Positions 45,552 to 56,150 of a stretch of 64,000 bases of DNA are shown here, one piece after another. The notes beneath the pieces are model-generated. The model was not told the DNA's origin. It did not search any database and saw nothing but the letters and a program-made list of their open reading frames with translations. The position numbers were made by a program, and so were the translations under genes. The stretch spans positions 47,534-111,533 of the forward strand of contig KV424000.1 in the NCBI GenBank assembly GCA_001632435.1, written 5' to 3'. How positions within the stretch are numbered: the first letter of the stretch is position 1; the number at the start of each line of letters is the position of its first letter. The DNA is from Calocera cornea HHB12733. Lineage: Eukaryota; Basidiomycota; Dacrymycetes; Dacrymycetales; Dacrymycetaceae.

Positions 45552-47945
45552 ATGCTGGTGCAAGCCACAGAAGCCGCCGCCCCCGGCGCGCCCGCCGGCG
45601 CGTGGGACATGCCCGGCAAGCCCAACGGCGTCCACCCCGCCGCTGAAGCAGGGTTCGCCAACGGACACACCGGCTCGGAGCACGTTATGCCCGCGAGGGA
45701 CACCACCCTCCTCTCTGTGTTCCTCGACACGTATGAGCGGCTCACCTCGCATCTGTACGGCCTCCCCCTTCCCCTACCCCCTCGCGCGCACGAGCTGACA
45801 CCCCTCAGAGCGGGCGAACCCGTGCAGATCGACGGCTACTCCCTGGCCATCGCCGACGTGGTCGCCGCAGGCCGGTACGGCGCGCTGCTCACGCTCTCCG
45901 AGGGCCCGCGCGCAAAGGTCGACAAGAGCGAGCGGGCGATCCAGGGCAAGCTCGACGAGGGCAAGAGCGTGTATGGGATCTCGACGGGCTACGGCGGCTC
46001 AGGTAGGCACCCACCTCCGCGCGGCGAGAGCGAGCGCTCACGGTGCGATCGATACATAGCCGACACCCGTACAAACCAGTACCTCGCCCTCGGCAAGTCC
46101 CTCCTCCAGCACCAGCACTGCGGCGTGCTCCCCTCCGACCTTACGCTCTCCACGCCCCCTCCCCTGCCCCTGCCCCTGCCCCTCTCCGACCCCGTCTCCA
46201 CCCTGTCGATGCCCGAGTCCTGGGTCCGTGCCGCCATCGCCATCCGGACCAACTCGCTCATCCGCGGACACTCGGGCGTCCAGTGGAGCACGGTCGAGGC
46301 GATGGCCCGCCTGCTCAACAGCGGCATCACCCCGCTCGTTCCGCTCCGGGGGAGCATCTCCGCCAGCGGGGACCTCCAGCCGCTGTCCTACGTCGCCGGC
46401 ACGCTGATTGGCAACCCTGGGATCCGGTGCTACTCTGGCCCGGCGGGGAAGCGCGAGCTCGTGCCCGCGCCCCAGGCGCTCGCCGCGGCCGGCCTTGAGC
46501 CGCACCGGTTCAGCGCCAAGGACCACCTGGGGATCCTGAACGGCACGGCCTTCTCCGCCGCTGTGGCCAGCCTCGCCCTGTACGACGCGAGCTTCCTGAC
46601 GCTGCTGTCCCAGGTGTGCACGGCGATGGGCACCGAGGCGCTCAAGGGCGTCCAGGCCTCGCACCACCCCTTCATCCACGCTGTCACGCGCCCGCACCCG
46701 GGCCAGGTCGAGGCGGCGCGGAACATGTGGGGGCTCTTGGAGGGCAGCAAGCTCGCTGTGGGCGGGGAGGAGAAGGAGGTCGCCTTGGAAGACGATAGGG
46801 GCACCCTCAGGCAGGATCGGTATCCGCTCAGGACGAGCCCGCAGTGGATCGGCCCGCAGGTCGAGGATGTGCTGGCCGCGTGGGGGAGTGTCACACAGGA
46901 GTGTAATTCCAGTAAGTGCTTTCGGTGCCAGCGGTCGAGCGGGCAGGGGTGCTGACGACGGTGAACAGCCACGGACAACCCGCTCGTGGACGGCGAGACG
47001 GGCAGCGTGCACCACGGCGGCAACTTCCAAGCGATGGCGGTGACGAGCGCGATGGAGAAGACGCGGCTGGCCCTGCAGCACCTGGGCAAGCTCATGTTCT
47101 CCCAGTGCACCGAGCTGCTCAACCCGCTCATGAACCGCGGCCTCCCGCCCAACATGGCCGGCACCGACCCCTCCCTCAACTACCACTGCAAGGGCATCGA
47201 CATCGCCAGCGCGGCGTACGTGGCCGAGCTGGGCTTCCTGGCCAACCCGGTCAGCACGCATGTGCAGAGCGCGGAGCTCCACAACCAGGCCGTCAACTCG
47301 CTCGCCCTGATCAGCGCGCGCAAGACCGTCGAGGCCCTCGACGTGCTCAGCATGCTCATGGCCTCGTACCTCTACGTGCTCTGCCAGGCGCTCGACCTCC
47401 GCGCACAGCAGTTCCACCTCGCGCGGTCGATGCGCGTGCTGCTCAGCCAGGCGCTCACGAAGCATTTCGGCGAGCACGTCGAGCGGGACCTCATCGACTC
47501 CCTCTACGAGCTCATGAGCGATAAGTTTGACCAGACGAGCAGTGTCGATGCGGCTCGGAGGATGGACACCATCTTCTCGTACTGCACCACGCCGCTCGTG
47601 GACTACTTCCTCGCGCGCGGAGAGGTCCACGAGGTCGCAAAGATCCCCGCCTTCCGCACCGAGGCGGCCGAGGCGTCCCTCAAGGCGTACACGGCGCTCA
47701 GGCAGCAGTTCCTCGACTCGCAGTACGGGCTCACGCCCGCGGCCGAGTGGCTCGCGCCCAAGACGCGCAGGATGTACGAGTACGTGCGCGTCGAGCTCGG
47801 GGTGGCGCACCACGGGCAGGACAACTACAAGAACTTCGAGCACGGCTTCGAGGGCGGGACGATCGGGCAGAGTGTGAGCAGGATTTACGAGGCGATCAGG
47901 GACGGCAGGATGCACGGCGTCGTCGCGGAGATCTTTAGGCAGTAG
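45552..47945 (+). CDS. phenylalanine ammonia-lyase family (759 aa), copy 2
   Basis: Three exons: 45552-46002, 46060-46911 and 46969-47945 (both introns 57 bp). Motifs: SVYGISTGYGGSADTRTNQY, the MIO-forming [71 protein letters not shown] and a C-terminal EGGTIGQSVSRIYEAIRDG. The selectivity residues are His-Gln ([10 protein letters not shown]), as in copy 1. Introns 1 and 2 match introns 2 and 3 of copy 1, so the two come from one ancestor and one intron was gained or lost. The longer N-terminus is a disordered Ala/Pro/Gly leader. Cytosolic entry step to phenylpropanoids. Confidence 0.97.
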
Positions 47946-48205
47946 AAAATGTATCAAATAGGGTGGATCTCCATGCTTTATCTTCTTGGAATTATTGGTA
48001 GCGGAATAGACTTTGTTTCTCAACGAGATCCGGCCCTTGTCGTCCGGTGCTGCGTGCTCATGGCCGATATGCACAGGGTGGCCCAGTGAACTGAGGGTCC
48101 AGAGTGCTCATCGTCACCATCACCAATCCCCAACCTTGAGCGGCAGCGCGCTGTTCATACCCCCCGGCCTCGACGTTATACCCTCGGAGAGTCACTCAAG
48201 CTGCG

Positions 48206-49740
48206 ATGGCTACTGGGGGAGAACGGCGCAGATCGAAATCCCCACCGCCGGCCGAGAACATGCCCTCGACGCAGGGACCGCCGCCGTCATCGCCGTCGTC
48301 CCTGCCCACGCCGTCATCGCCCTCGTCCCCGTCGTCCGACCCGTCCGACCCATCCAGGCCCACGTCGCCGACCCAACCGCCCCAGATCTCCCCACCCAGC
48401 TTGCCCTCTCAACCCCCGCAACCGCCGCGCACCAACACCAACACCAAGATCCGCGTCTACCTGCCCCCTCGCTCCGCCATCGAGCTCCCGATGCGCTTCG
48501 AATCCCTCGTCCCGTCCTCCCCCCCTCGCCCCAGGGAGACGCACGTCCGACTGACCCGCACCGTCGACGAGCGGTGCTTCACCTGGTGCACCCAGCGCTC
48601 TGCCTCGCGCGTCTTCCAGCGCGAGCCCACCTGCCACACCTTCTGCTGGCGCCGCTTCCTCCCCGAGCAGAGGCGGCTCGTGCACGCCGCTATCCAGCCG
48701 GGCCACATCAACCTCTCCCGCACCCTCAGTCCGGAGGAGGCCAGGGACACCGCTGCGCGAGAGGCGGAGGCGGACGCGTTCGCCCGCCAACGGGACTTCC
48801 TGCAGCATCTTGCGGCGCAGTACGCTCCCCCCAAGCTCGCGGAGATCGAGCGCTTGGAGCGGGAGCGGCAGCGCGAGATGGAGCAGCTAGAGTCCGAGGT
48901 GAAGCAGACGGTGGAGCGCGCTCGGCGGGCTGTGCGTGAGCAGACGCCCGAGGTGCGCTTGAAGATGCGCTTGAAGATGCGCGAGGAGCTCCGGCAGCTT
49001 CAAGCCCGCGCGGAGCAGGCCGAGCAGCCTCTGCACGGGTACAGGGAGTACGGCGACCTCATGCAGCCCTTCCCACCGCCTATGACAGACCGCTGGTCCT
49101 GGCTGAGGGGCCATTACGTGTACTACCTACGCGGGCCGCAGCGTGCCACGGGCGAGTGGCGGAACATGCGCTACCTGGGCATGAACGGGATGAACCTGGA
49201 GTACTTGCTACGGAAGCAGGGCACGCCGGTGGGAGCCGTGATGAGCAGCGGGATGGTCGACCGGAGTCGGGCGCCCAGGACGGTCGGGCTGAAGCAGCTC
49301 GCGGACGACGAGGCGGGCGAGGAGGCGAGGCAGAAGACAGTCGATCCAAAGTGCGTCTTCCCTTCTCTTCCCTTTCCACTCGGGTGTGCGTATGTATTGA
49401 TAATTGGCTCGCGGACAGCTACTGGGCCATCGTCTCCCTAGAGCACGTCCCTCCCGCGATCTACACCTCCCTCACCAGCCGTCTGGAACGCATCTTCAGC
49501 CCCGCCCTGTCCCTCCTGTCCCGGTACAAAGAGAGCTTCACCTCCGGCCAGCAGCTGCGCTCCGCGCGCATCCTGTGGGAGAAGGTGACGGACGAGGAGG
49601 ACGGACCAAGGGGCGTTTGGAGGCGCGTTGGGGAGGGGCTCGACAAGGTCAGGGAGAAGAGGGAGCGGGCGGTCAGAGAGCTCGAGGAGAGGATGAAGAG
49701 GGAAAGGGAGGGCGAGAAGGGTGGGGGGCCGGCGGTTTGA
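48206..49740 (+). CDS. twin-CX3C protein, unknown family, paralogue A (488 aa)
   Basis: Exons 48206-49350 and 49419-49740; the 68-bp intron is in phase 2 after VDP. About 100 residues of Pro/Ser-rich leader precede DERCFTWCTQRS, RVFQREPTCHTFCWRR: Cys 124, 128, 143 and 147, i.e. CX3C-X14-CX3C. That spacing is the Mia40 substrate signature of small Tim-like proteins in the mitochondrial intermembrane space. A coiled-coil stretch (about 180-270), a DRWSWLRGHYVYYLRGP block and a second exon with SLEHVPPAIYTSLTSRL and SGQQLRSARILWEKV follow. The whole is far longer than a small Tim. Two paralogues occur in this window. Function unknown; mitochondrial location is an inference. Confidence 0.8.
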
Positions 49741-50182
49741 TGGGTTGATCTCCTTCGATTTATGACTAGTGGGCTCTTGGGCTACAGTTCGGGTTATGGA
49801 AGTCATATGGTCACGCCAGGTGCCATAGCAGTGCCGATGCAACGCTGACCGCTGTGCGACTCGAGGCCCAGCACGTCACCATCTCTGCACAATCTCAGCA
49901 CTGATCCTGTACCGTATCGCTCCATCGAACCCTTTGAGCGGCTCACGCAGTATTGCACTCCTTTGCATGATTGCTTATTCCATCTTAGCCTGAATCCAAA
50001 TTCTGCCGGTGTGGGACGTGCGAGCGCCGGCCGAGGGGACGCGTCGTCCAGTGCCGCGCTTCTTTCAAATCTGCGCCCATGTCCTCCTTGGCCGGTGGTC
50101 GCATTGCTCGTCGTCCGCAATCGGATACCATTCTCTATACCCTCAAGATAGGACAGTACTACCCTGTCGGATACCAGATCCC
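49741..50182. other. short intergenic between paralogues A and B
   Basis: No gene supported; upstream region of paralogue B. An open frame runs in from 50009 but has no ATG before 50183. Confidence 0.5.
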
Positions 50183-51534
50183 ATGACGCTCTCCGAATCG
50201 TCGAGCACGGCCTCCTCTGAACGGCCGAGCTCAGCGGCATCCTCGTCGACCTCCCGGTTGGCCACCTCAATCGTGTCAGGCCCGGCGTCCTCTGCATCAT
50301 CGAGCCCCGTCTCACCTCAACCTCCCAACTCAGACTCTCCCTCCAGTGCACCTGACGAGGTGACCCAACTGATCGAACTGGTTTCCAGCGTCGGCACCGT
50401 ATTCCTACCGCCACAATTGGACGAGCGCTGCTTCACCCTGTGCACCCAGCGGTCCAACTCGCGGGTGTTCCAGTCCGCCCCGGCCTGCCACACACTCTGC
50501 TGGCGCAGAGTGTCCGACTACGAGCGCCAGCTGATTCGCGCGGTCAGCAGGCCGCTGAACGTAGGTGTGAAGACGGTGGGAGCGAGGCGTCGAAAGACCG
50601 AACGCGAGCTGCAAGAGCGCAACACGCGATTCGAGGCTGAGATGGCCCGTCTGTCGGACCTCGCTGCACGAGGGCCGCCTCCTACGGCAGCCGAAGAGGT
50701 CCGGCGTTCCAGAGAAGACAGTGTTAACATACTAAGAACGTTCCTGGATCTCATACCCCTGCTGGCGGATAAAGTGCGGTCGAGCCGGTCGATGGATAAT
50801 CCGAGCTTGGGCGCAGAATATCGTGAGCGCTTCGATGAGCTGCAGCAGAAGATTCAAGAGAGGATCAAGGAGGATGAATCCCTCTTCGCGACCGCTGCGT
50901 GGGGCCGGCGCACGGGCAGGTGGGTCTACCCCTTCGCACCGCCGGAGACGGACCGCTGGCGCTTCCTGCGCGGCCACTACTTCTACTACGCGCGCGGGCC
51001 GCCCGAGGCCAAGAGGCAGATGGAGAGCATGCATCATCTGGGGTTTGACGGGGTTTGGAGGACGGAGGGGGCGTGGGCTGTGCGGGGTGGGAGGGAGGGG
51101 AAGAAGGACGAGGGTGGGGTGCGGCCTGTTGGGTTGGGGGACCTGCAGGAGGGGAGGAAGAGGGAAGCGCCGGCGGAGACGGCAGAAGACCCGAAGTGCA
51201 TTCGTCGTCCATGATCATACGGATCTTGCTAACAAGACACAGTTACGCCCTTCTCATCTCGCTCGAGCACGTCCCTCAACAGGCCCTGAACTCACTCGGC
51301 CACAGACTGCAGCGCATGTATACCCCGCTGTCCACTCTTCTCGGCCAGATGGGGGACGGCCTCGCCTCCGGCCAGCAGCGGACGATGGCGGGCAAGCTCT
51401 GGGAGAGGGCGCTCGATCTGGAGGGAGGGCCGGTCGGGATGTGGAGGAAGATGGGGGAGGAGCTGAATCGGAGGCGGAAAGAAGAGGAGCGGGAGAGGGA
51501 GGAGAGGGAGGGGAAGAAGGGCGGGGCGGTGTAG
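50183..51534 (+). CDS. twin-CX3C protein, paralogue B (434 aa)
   Basis: Exons 50183-51195 and 51243-51534 with a phase-2 intron at the same place as in paralogue A. A Ser-rich leader precedes DERCFTLCTQRSNSRVF and PACHTLCWRR (Cys 83, 87, 102, 106: CX3C-X14-CX3C). The family blocks FAPPETDRWRFLRGHYFYYARGP, MHHLGFDG, YALLISLEHVPQQALNSLG and SGQQRTMAGKLWERAL are kept; the region between is a diverged coiled coil. It ends in a highly charged Glu/Arg helix. Direct neighbour of A in the same direction, so a tandem duplicate. Confidence 0.8.
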
Positions 51535-51746
51535 CGTAATTTGGGTTCTCCTTTGGGATGTTCGTTGACGGTCTCACTGGAGTTGGCGGATGTATGCATA
51601 TTGATGACCATCAAAGAGAGTGCATGTGCCAAGGTCCTTTCCCCTGACGATATTACAACAGTGACAAGTAGAGAGCATACACAACACCATCACACCCCGC
51701 GCAGGTATGTTCGCCGGTAGACATACGTTCTTGGCCACACACAGGC

Positions 51747-52727
51747 TCACGAGCGCCCACCGCGTCTCCGCCCGCGCCGCCCACCGCTGAACGCGTCTCC
51801 AGTGATGATCTGCGCACCGGGTGCATCCAGGAGCTCGTCGGAGCGCATTTTGCTGTCATCTTTCTCAGAAGAATTATACGGTGTAGAAAACGAGGAACTC
51901 ACCCTCCAAAATCTCCGTCATCCAGCAGGTCCCTGCCCCGCGCGGCCGCGCCCGCTAGTCCCACACGCGCTAGGAGGTCCTTTCCCCCCGCAGCGGGGGC
52001 GACGACCGACACGTGAATAGTGAGCCCGTCGGCGACTTGACCGTCAAACTTTCGCACGGCTTCTTCGGCATCAGAGGGAGACTTGTAGTACAGCTCCACT
52101 GTCACGGTCGGCTTGGACTTGACGAGCTTGGAGGAGCTGATCGTGCCTGCGTCTTTGAAGATGGCCTGGGAGAAGACTCGTCTCAGGAATTGAAGCAGTA
52201 TATAGCAGAAAGAGAACGTACCTCGACGTCCGCAGCAGTAGTCCCCTCCATCAGATTCTCCACCCTGACCGTCCTCCCCTTCTCCCCTGCACCCCTCACG
52301 CTCAACCCCCGATTCAGCAGCCCCTTCACGCCCGAGAAGTCCACCCTGCCCCTGCTGCCCCGCTTCTCCTCCTCAACCACACCATTGTCGGCACCCGAGA
52401 GACGCGCCCCGAGCTCCCCGCCTACTGCCGTGCCGCGCGAGGGGCCGTACAGGTCGTGGCCCCACCTGTCGTCGCTGTTTCCCTTCTTGTAGGGTGCGAG
52501 GCTCTTCTGTTCTCGCGCAAACATATAAGCAACTCCACCACACCAACATAGAGTGAACAACGCACGGAATACGGCTGTCCTCCGGACCGCGCCTTACGCG
52601 CTCCACCACGATCACTGCGCTTCGCCCCACCCGCCCGTCCGCCACTACGCGACGATTTGCTTTGGGCGATACGGTCGTCGAGCGACATGTCAAGCACGGA
52701 TGCGCCGGCTACTTCTGTGTCCGCCAT
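51747..52727 (-). CDS. ALYREF/Yra1/Mlo3-like mRNA export adaptor (271 aa)
   Basis: Four exons: 52727-52566, 52506-52222, 52165-51903 and 51852-51747, introns 59, 56 and 50 bp. Residues 12-20 read LDMSLDDRI, the UAP56/Sub2-binding motif found at the ends of ALYREF and Yra1. A basic Arg/Gly-rich linker (SGGRAGGAKRSDRGG) is followed by one RRM: TVRVENLMEGTTAADVEV, AIFKDAGTI, TVTVELYYKSPSDAEEAVRKF, DGLTIHVSVV. A GGRRGRRGGRS tail ends the protein. This is the TREX-component layout: it bridges spliced mRNA, the Sub2 helicase and the export receptor in the nucleus. RNP1 is degenerate, as in the family. Confidence 0.85.
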
Positions 52728-53194
52728 GTCTGCTGTTCTTTACCTTTGTTCGGTTGTATGGGGCGGTGGTATTGGGACGGAGAGAGGAGGGAGGGTAGAG
52801 CGGACTGGAGGGCGACAAAGGGAGGGCAACACACACGCGCACTGGCTCAGGGTTCGGGCAGAAAGTGCGATTCAACCATCTGGGTGGCGGTGCGGAGGCG
52901 GTGCTGTGCGGAGGAGTCACGATACACCTGCCCTAAGCAATACGTACATCAGCTGATATCTGCCTTTGCACATATGCGATCGTGGGGTGAACTCCATCCC
53001 AGTATGCTAACAAGACATACACGGCGTATACAGTGAAGCGAGGGGAAGTAGAGAGACATGAGCAGCACATATTGATTAGGGCAGGACAACCAGGCGGCGG
53101 GCCTGACAAAAGGCAACGCTCAAGGGGAGGAATCTTCCACCCTGCGACGACGAGAAGCTACGCGCTGCCCTTTCATCAGCCAGGAGGAAATCTC
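52728..53194. other. intergenic, no gene recognised
   Basis: Upstream region of the mRNA export factor and 3' flank of the F-box-like gene. No supported coding sequence. Confidence 0.5.
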
Positions 53195-54412
53195 CTACTT
53201 CGGGGTACATACCTTGACCGATCCAGGGCTAACAGCGGGCTGGTCCCAATCCCGTACCCGCAAGGACTTCCGTCCTTGGTCCTGGACTTGCACCCGCTCT
53301 GATTGCAGCATCATCGACTCCAGCAACAGCTTTCCCGCCACGTTTGGATGTGAAGCGCCGAACCTCAGCCAAGAGAATTTAGTGGACGTCGTCCAAGTCA
53401 AACGTACAAGGCGAAGGGAAAGTCTCTTTTCCCGAGGGCGCAGCTGGTGGAGAAAGTCGGCAACGACGCGAGGTGGTCTCTTCGTTTCCACATCGAAGGC
53501 CAGATGCAACTCCACGACGGGTTCTGGGAAGACATTGGCTACCTCTGGACAAGTCCCGCCCAGCTCAAGAAGTATGATTGGGACATTCTTCAAGAGAGAA
53601 AATAGTTGCTCTGCCGCCTCGGGTGCGCCTGGAGCCCTCAGCTCGAAGACCGTCAACTGTGGCCCCACCTTCTCCATCAGTTGAAGCACTGATTGAGCAC
53701 CAAACGCTCCGTAGCTCAAGGAGTTTACGGTGGGAAAAGCCAGTTTGAGGTCCGTGAGTGCTGTGAAATGGCCGCGAGAAATGTATTGGAGGCACTCGGA
53801 AAGTCCTTGTCTTTCCGCATACGTCAAGCTGAAGTCTGTGAGGTCCGGCAGGTCAAAGACCGGAATATTCTTGAAGGAACAGTCCTGCATGATGAGCCTG
53901 TCGATGTGCACTGAAAGATGCTTCAATGTCGCAAAACGAGGGATGAGAGCGAGCCGAAGGGGCCCGTCTTCGGACCAGTCTCTGATTTGGATATCCAGGT
54001 CAACCAGACAGGGACCGCAGATGTCGACAAGTGTTGATAATGCGCCCAATGTAATGGAACAGATAGAAGCCCGAAAGCTGTTCAGGTTCGGTGTATATGA
54101 AAGTAGGTCTTCCGCGGTGCAGCATGAAGTTGCTATGGACCGTGTTCTGGGTCCGGGATTTTGGCCTTGAAATATGGTTTGCAACACCAGAGACCGATAG
54201 CAATGTCTCATGGAAGCTGTTTCTTGGGTGTAAAGATGTCGATATAGCAGGGGATGCGCTACTGCCTTAAATAGACCATGAGAAAGCAACTGTGTTCTGA
54301 GCATTAGTTGGAGTACTGCTCGAGGTTTCTTGCCTTCATCTGCAACTTCTTCGAAGACATACCGCCAAGCGTCCTGGGTGAGGACGGGGCACGACTTTCG
54401 CCTGACGACCAT
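53195..54412 (-). CDS. F-box/LRR-like protein with eroded F-box (405 aa), cluster member 1
   Basis: One long frame from ATG 54412: LTQDAWRYVFEEVADEGKK aligns with the N-terminal helices of members 2, 4 and 5, but the following LMLVCKEWK and its splice donor are absent. Instead the frame reads LQLMLRTQLLSHGLFK into AVAHPLLYRHLY, as though the former intron were now translated. A 51-bp in-frame GT-AG intron (starting GTACTC, ending TTTAAG) is an alternative reading. The rest has the family layout: SYTPNLNSFRAS, LALIPRFATLKHLSVHI, VFDLPDLTDFSL, RGHFTALTDLKLAFP, HPNVAGKLLLESMMLQ. F-box proteins recruit substrates to SCF ubiquitin ligases; whether this copy still binds Skp1 is doubtful. Confidence 0.65.
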   Translation of the reverse strand: MVVRRKSCPVLTQDAWRYVFEEVADEGKKPRAVLQLMLRTQLLSHGLFKAVAHPLLYRHLYTQETASMRHCYRSLVLQTIFQGQNPGPRTRSIATSCCTAEDLLSYTPNLNSFRASICSITLGALSTLVDICGPCLVDLDIQIRDWSEDGPLRLALIPRFATLKHLSVHIDRLIMQDCSFKNIPVFDLPDLTDFSLTYAERQGLSECLQYISRGHFTALTDLKLAFPTVNSLSYGAFGAQSVLQLMEKVGPQLTVFELRAPGAPEAAEQLFSLLKNVPIILLELGGTCPEVANVFPEPVVELHLAFDVETKRPPRVVADFLHQLRPREKRLSLRLVRLTWTTSTKFSWLRFGASHPNVAGKLLLESMMLQSERVQVQDQGRKSLRVRDWDQPAVSPGSVKVCTPK

Positions 54413-54671
54413 ATGTGCTGTTCTAGTACAGCATAGTGTTTGAGAAACGTAAACAGGGACGTGTGGCTCGGTTCGCGGCGAGTTTTGTTTGCTGCCCTGG
54501 GGCGAGCCAATGCATTCGTAGCCCAGTGCGTCTTTGTATCGGAATCGTATTTACATGTCAACCCTGCCTATGATGGAAGCATCCCACATCGTGCTACTAA
54601 GTCATCAGTGAAAACTCCGGACCCGCACCGAAAGGACGTACCGTCATACCCGTCCGCCTCTGATCATGGAT

Positions 54672-55902
54672 TTACGACCCAGTTAATCCCATAGTAATTC
54701 CTACCCACATCCCGCTTTCGTCCTGCAATTGTATACCCTCTTCTTGCAGCCACAGGGAGTAACGCAACAATTTCCCCGCGAGACTTGGATTCGTACCGGT
54801 CACCGTACGCCACAGAAATGGATGCGTCCCGCTCGACAGCATTCGCACAACGAGTGACAGTGGTAATTGTTTCGCATTATAATGCAGATCATCGAGACAT
54901 GAGACCAAAGCATGATCATACGCTGTCATATTCCAATACGTTTCAAGACACAGCCTCACAACACTTTTCGGTATGAACCGGGCGATATCGAGCAGCGTTG
55001 GAAATAATTCCAATCTCATGGTTATCTCCTCCACGTTTGTCATGAAAGGGAACAGGATTTCGGCAATATCTTCAAGTTCCGGAGCAGACACAGAGATCCG
55101 TTTCAGGCCAGACCCAAACTTTTCGAAGAGCAGTCGGACTGCTTCACACGTGGTGGGTTGGTGACCCACAGGCCGGTGTACAAACTTGAATGTGAGCTCG
55201 ATCAGAGCAGGGAAGTATCCACGGGCAATGAAGCGGGCGAATTCTTCGTGGTTGCAGGGATTCAGCTCCAGGCTACGGAGCTTTGGCATATGAAAGGCGG
55301 TTGTGGGGCCATCAGAAATCGTCAGCGTGTCTTCCAGCTCGTGGAGATTGAGTTGAAGCCGTTGCAAGGCGACGAATTTGCCAATCAAGGCCAAACTAAG
55401 CGGAACGTCCTCCTCCGAGAGTGTAATATCCAGATGCAGCAGTTGGGCCCCGAACAGTTGTACCAGCGAGGCCAAAACATCAACACCGGCGGGGCAGTCA
55501 CAAAGATGAAATCGTTGTAGGCTTGGCGTGTAAAGGAGGATCTTGGGTATCATCAGGGCGCCAGGACCGTTCACATGCATTGAGAGCGTCGATCGTCCAG
55601 GATACGTGCCTTGGATGCCTTGAACAACGAGAGACCGATAACATGTGTTGGCCGAATTGTCTTCGTCATCGTCGATGGTAAAGTACAAGTATCGATGTAG
55701 CAGAGGTTGAGCAATTGCCTTTCAGGAGGGGGTTAGACCATGTATTGGCCCAATAGGTTGGATGAAATGGACGTACCTTCCACTCCTGGCATACGAGCAT
55801 CAACGGAACAACGACCCAAGAGGCTTTTTCTCCGTCCACGATAAGCTCAAAAATGCAGCGCCATATATCGTGTGGAATGCGTGTGCGAACCATGCGCTCC
55901 AT
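54672..55902 (-). CDS. F-box/LRR-like protein (390 aa), cluster member 2
   Basis: Exons 55902-55777 and 55718-54672 with a 58-bp phase-0 intron directly after PLMLVCQEWK. The F-box-like start (RIPHDIWRCIFELIVDGEK) is intact and is followed by AIAQPLLHRYLYF, an irregular leucine-rich region (LLYTPSLQRFHL, LALIGKFVALQRLQLNL, FHMPKLRSLELN, RGYFPALIELTF) and the family tail PSLAGKLLRYSLWLQEEGIQLQ. Substrate unknown. An upstream ATG frame (from 56073) is not favoured because family members begin close to the F-box. Confidence 0.75.
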
Positions 55903-56150
55903 GCTCGTTGTCAAGCTTCTGAGGATGGAGGAGTGAGGAGGACGTGAAAGGACGGCGAAGACGTGCACGCGCGCGCGTCGCGTCCCGAGGAAAGGAAAGT
56001 TCGTCGACGATGGTTCTCTGTTTCCGCGGGATCTCCTCGGTGGCAGTAAGCACGATCGCCACACTTCAGGCACGCTGGCTGACGCTCAGTAAATGAAGGG
56101 AGTATGACGCAGCGTAAGATAAGTAAAACGGTGTATTATCGGCCCTCTGG

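Noticed and set aside
46038..48074. 678-codon frame antisense to PAL copy 2
   Set aside because: A shadow of GC-rich coding sequence; the plus strand encodes an intact PAL with all motifs.
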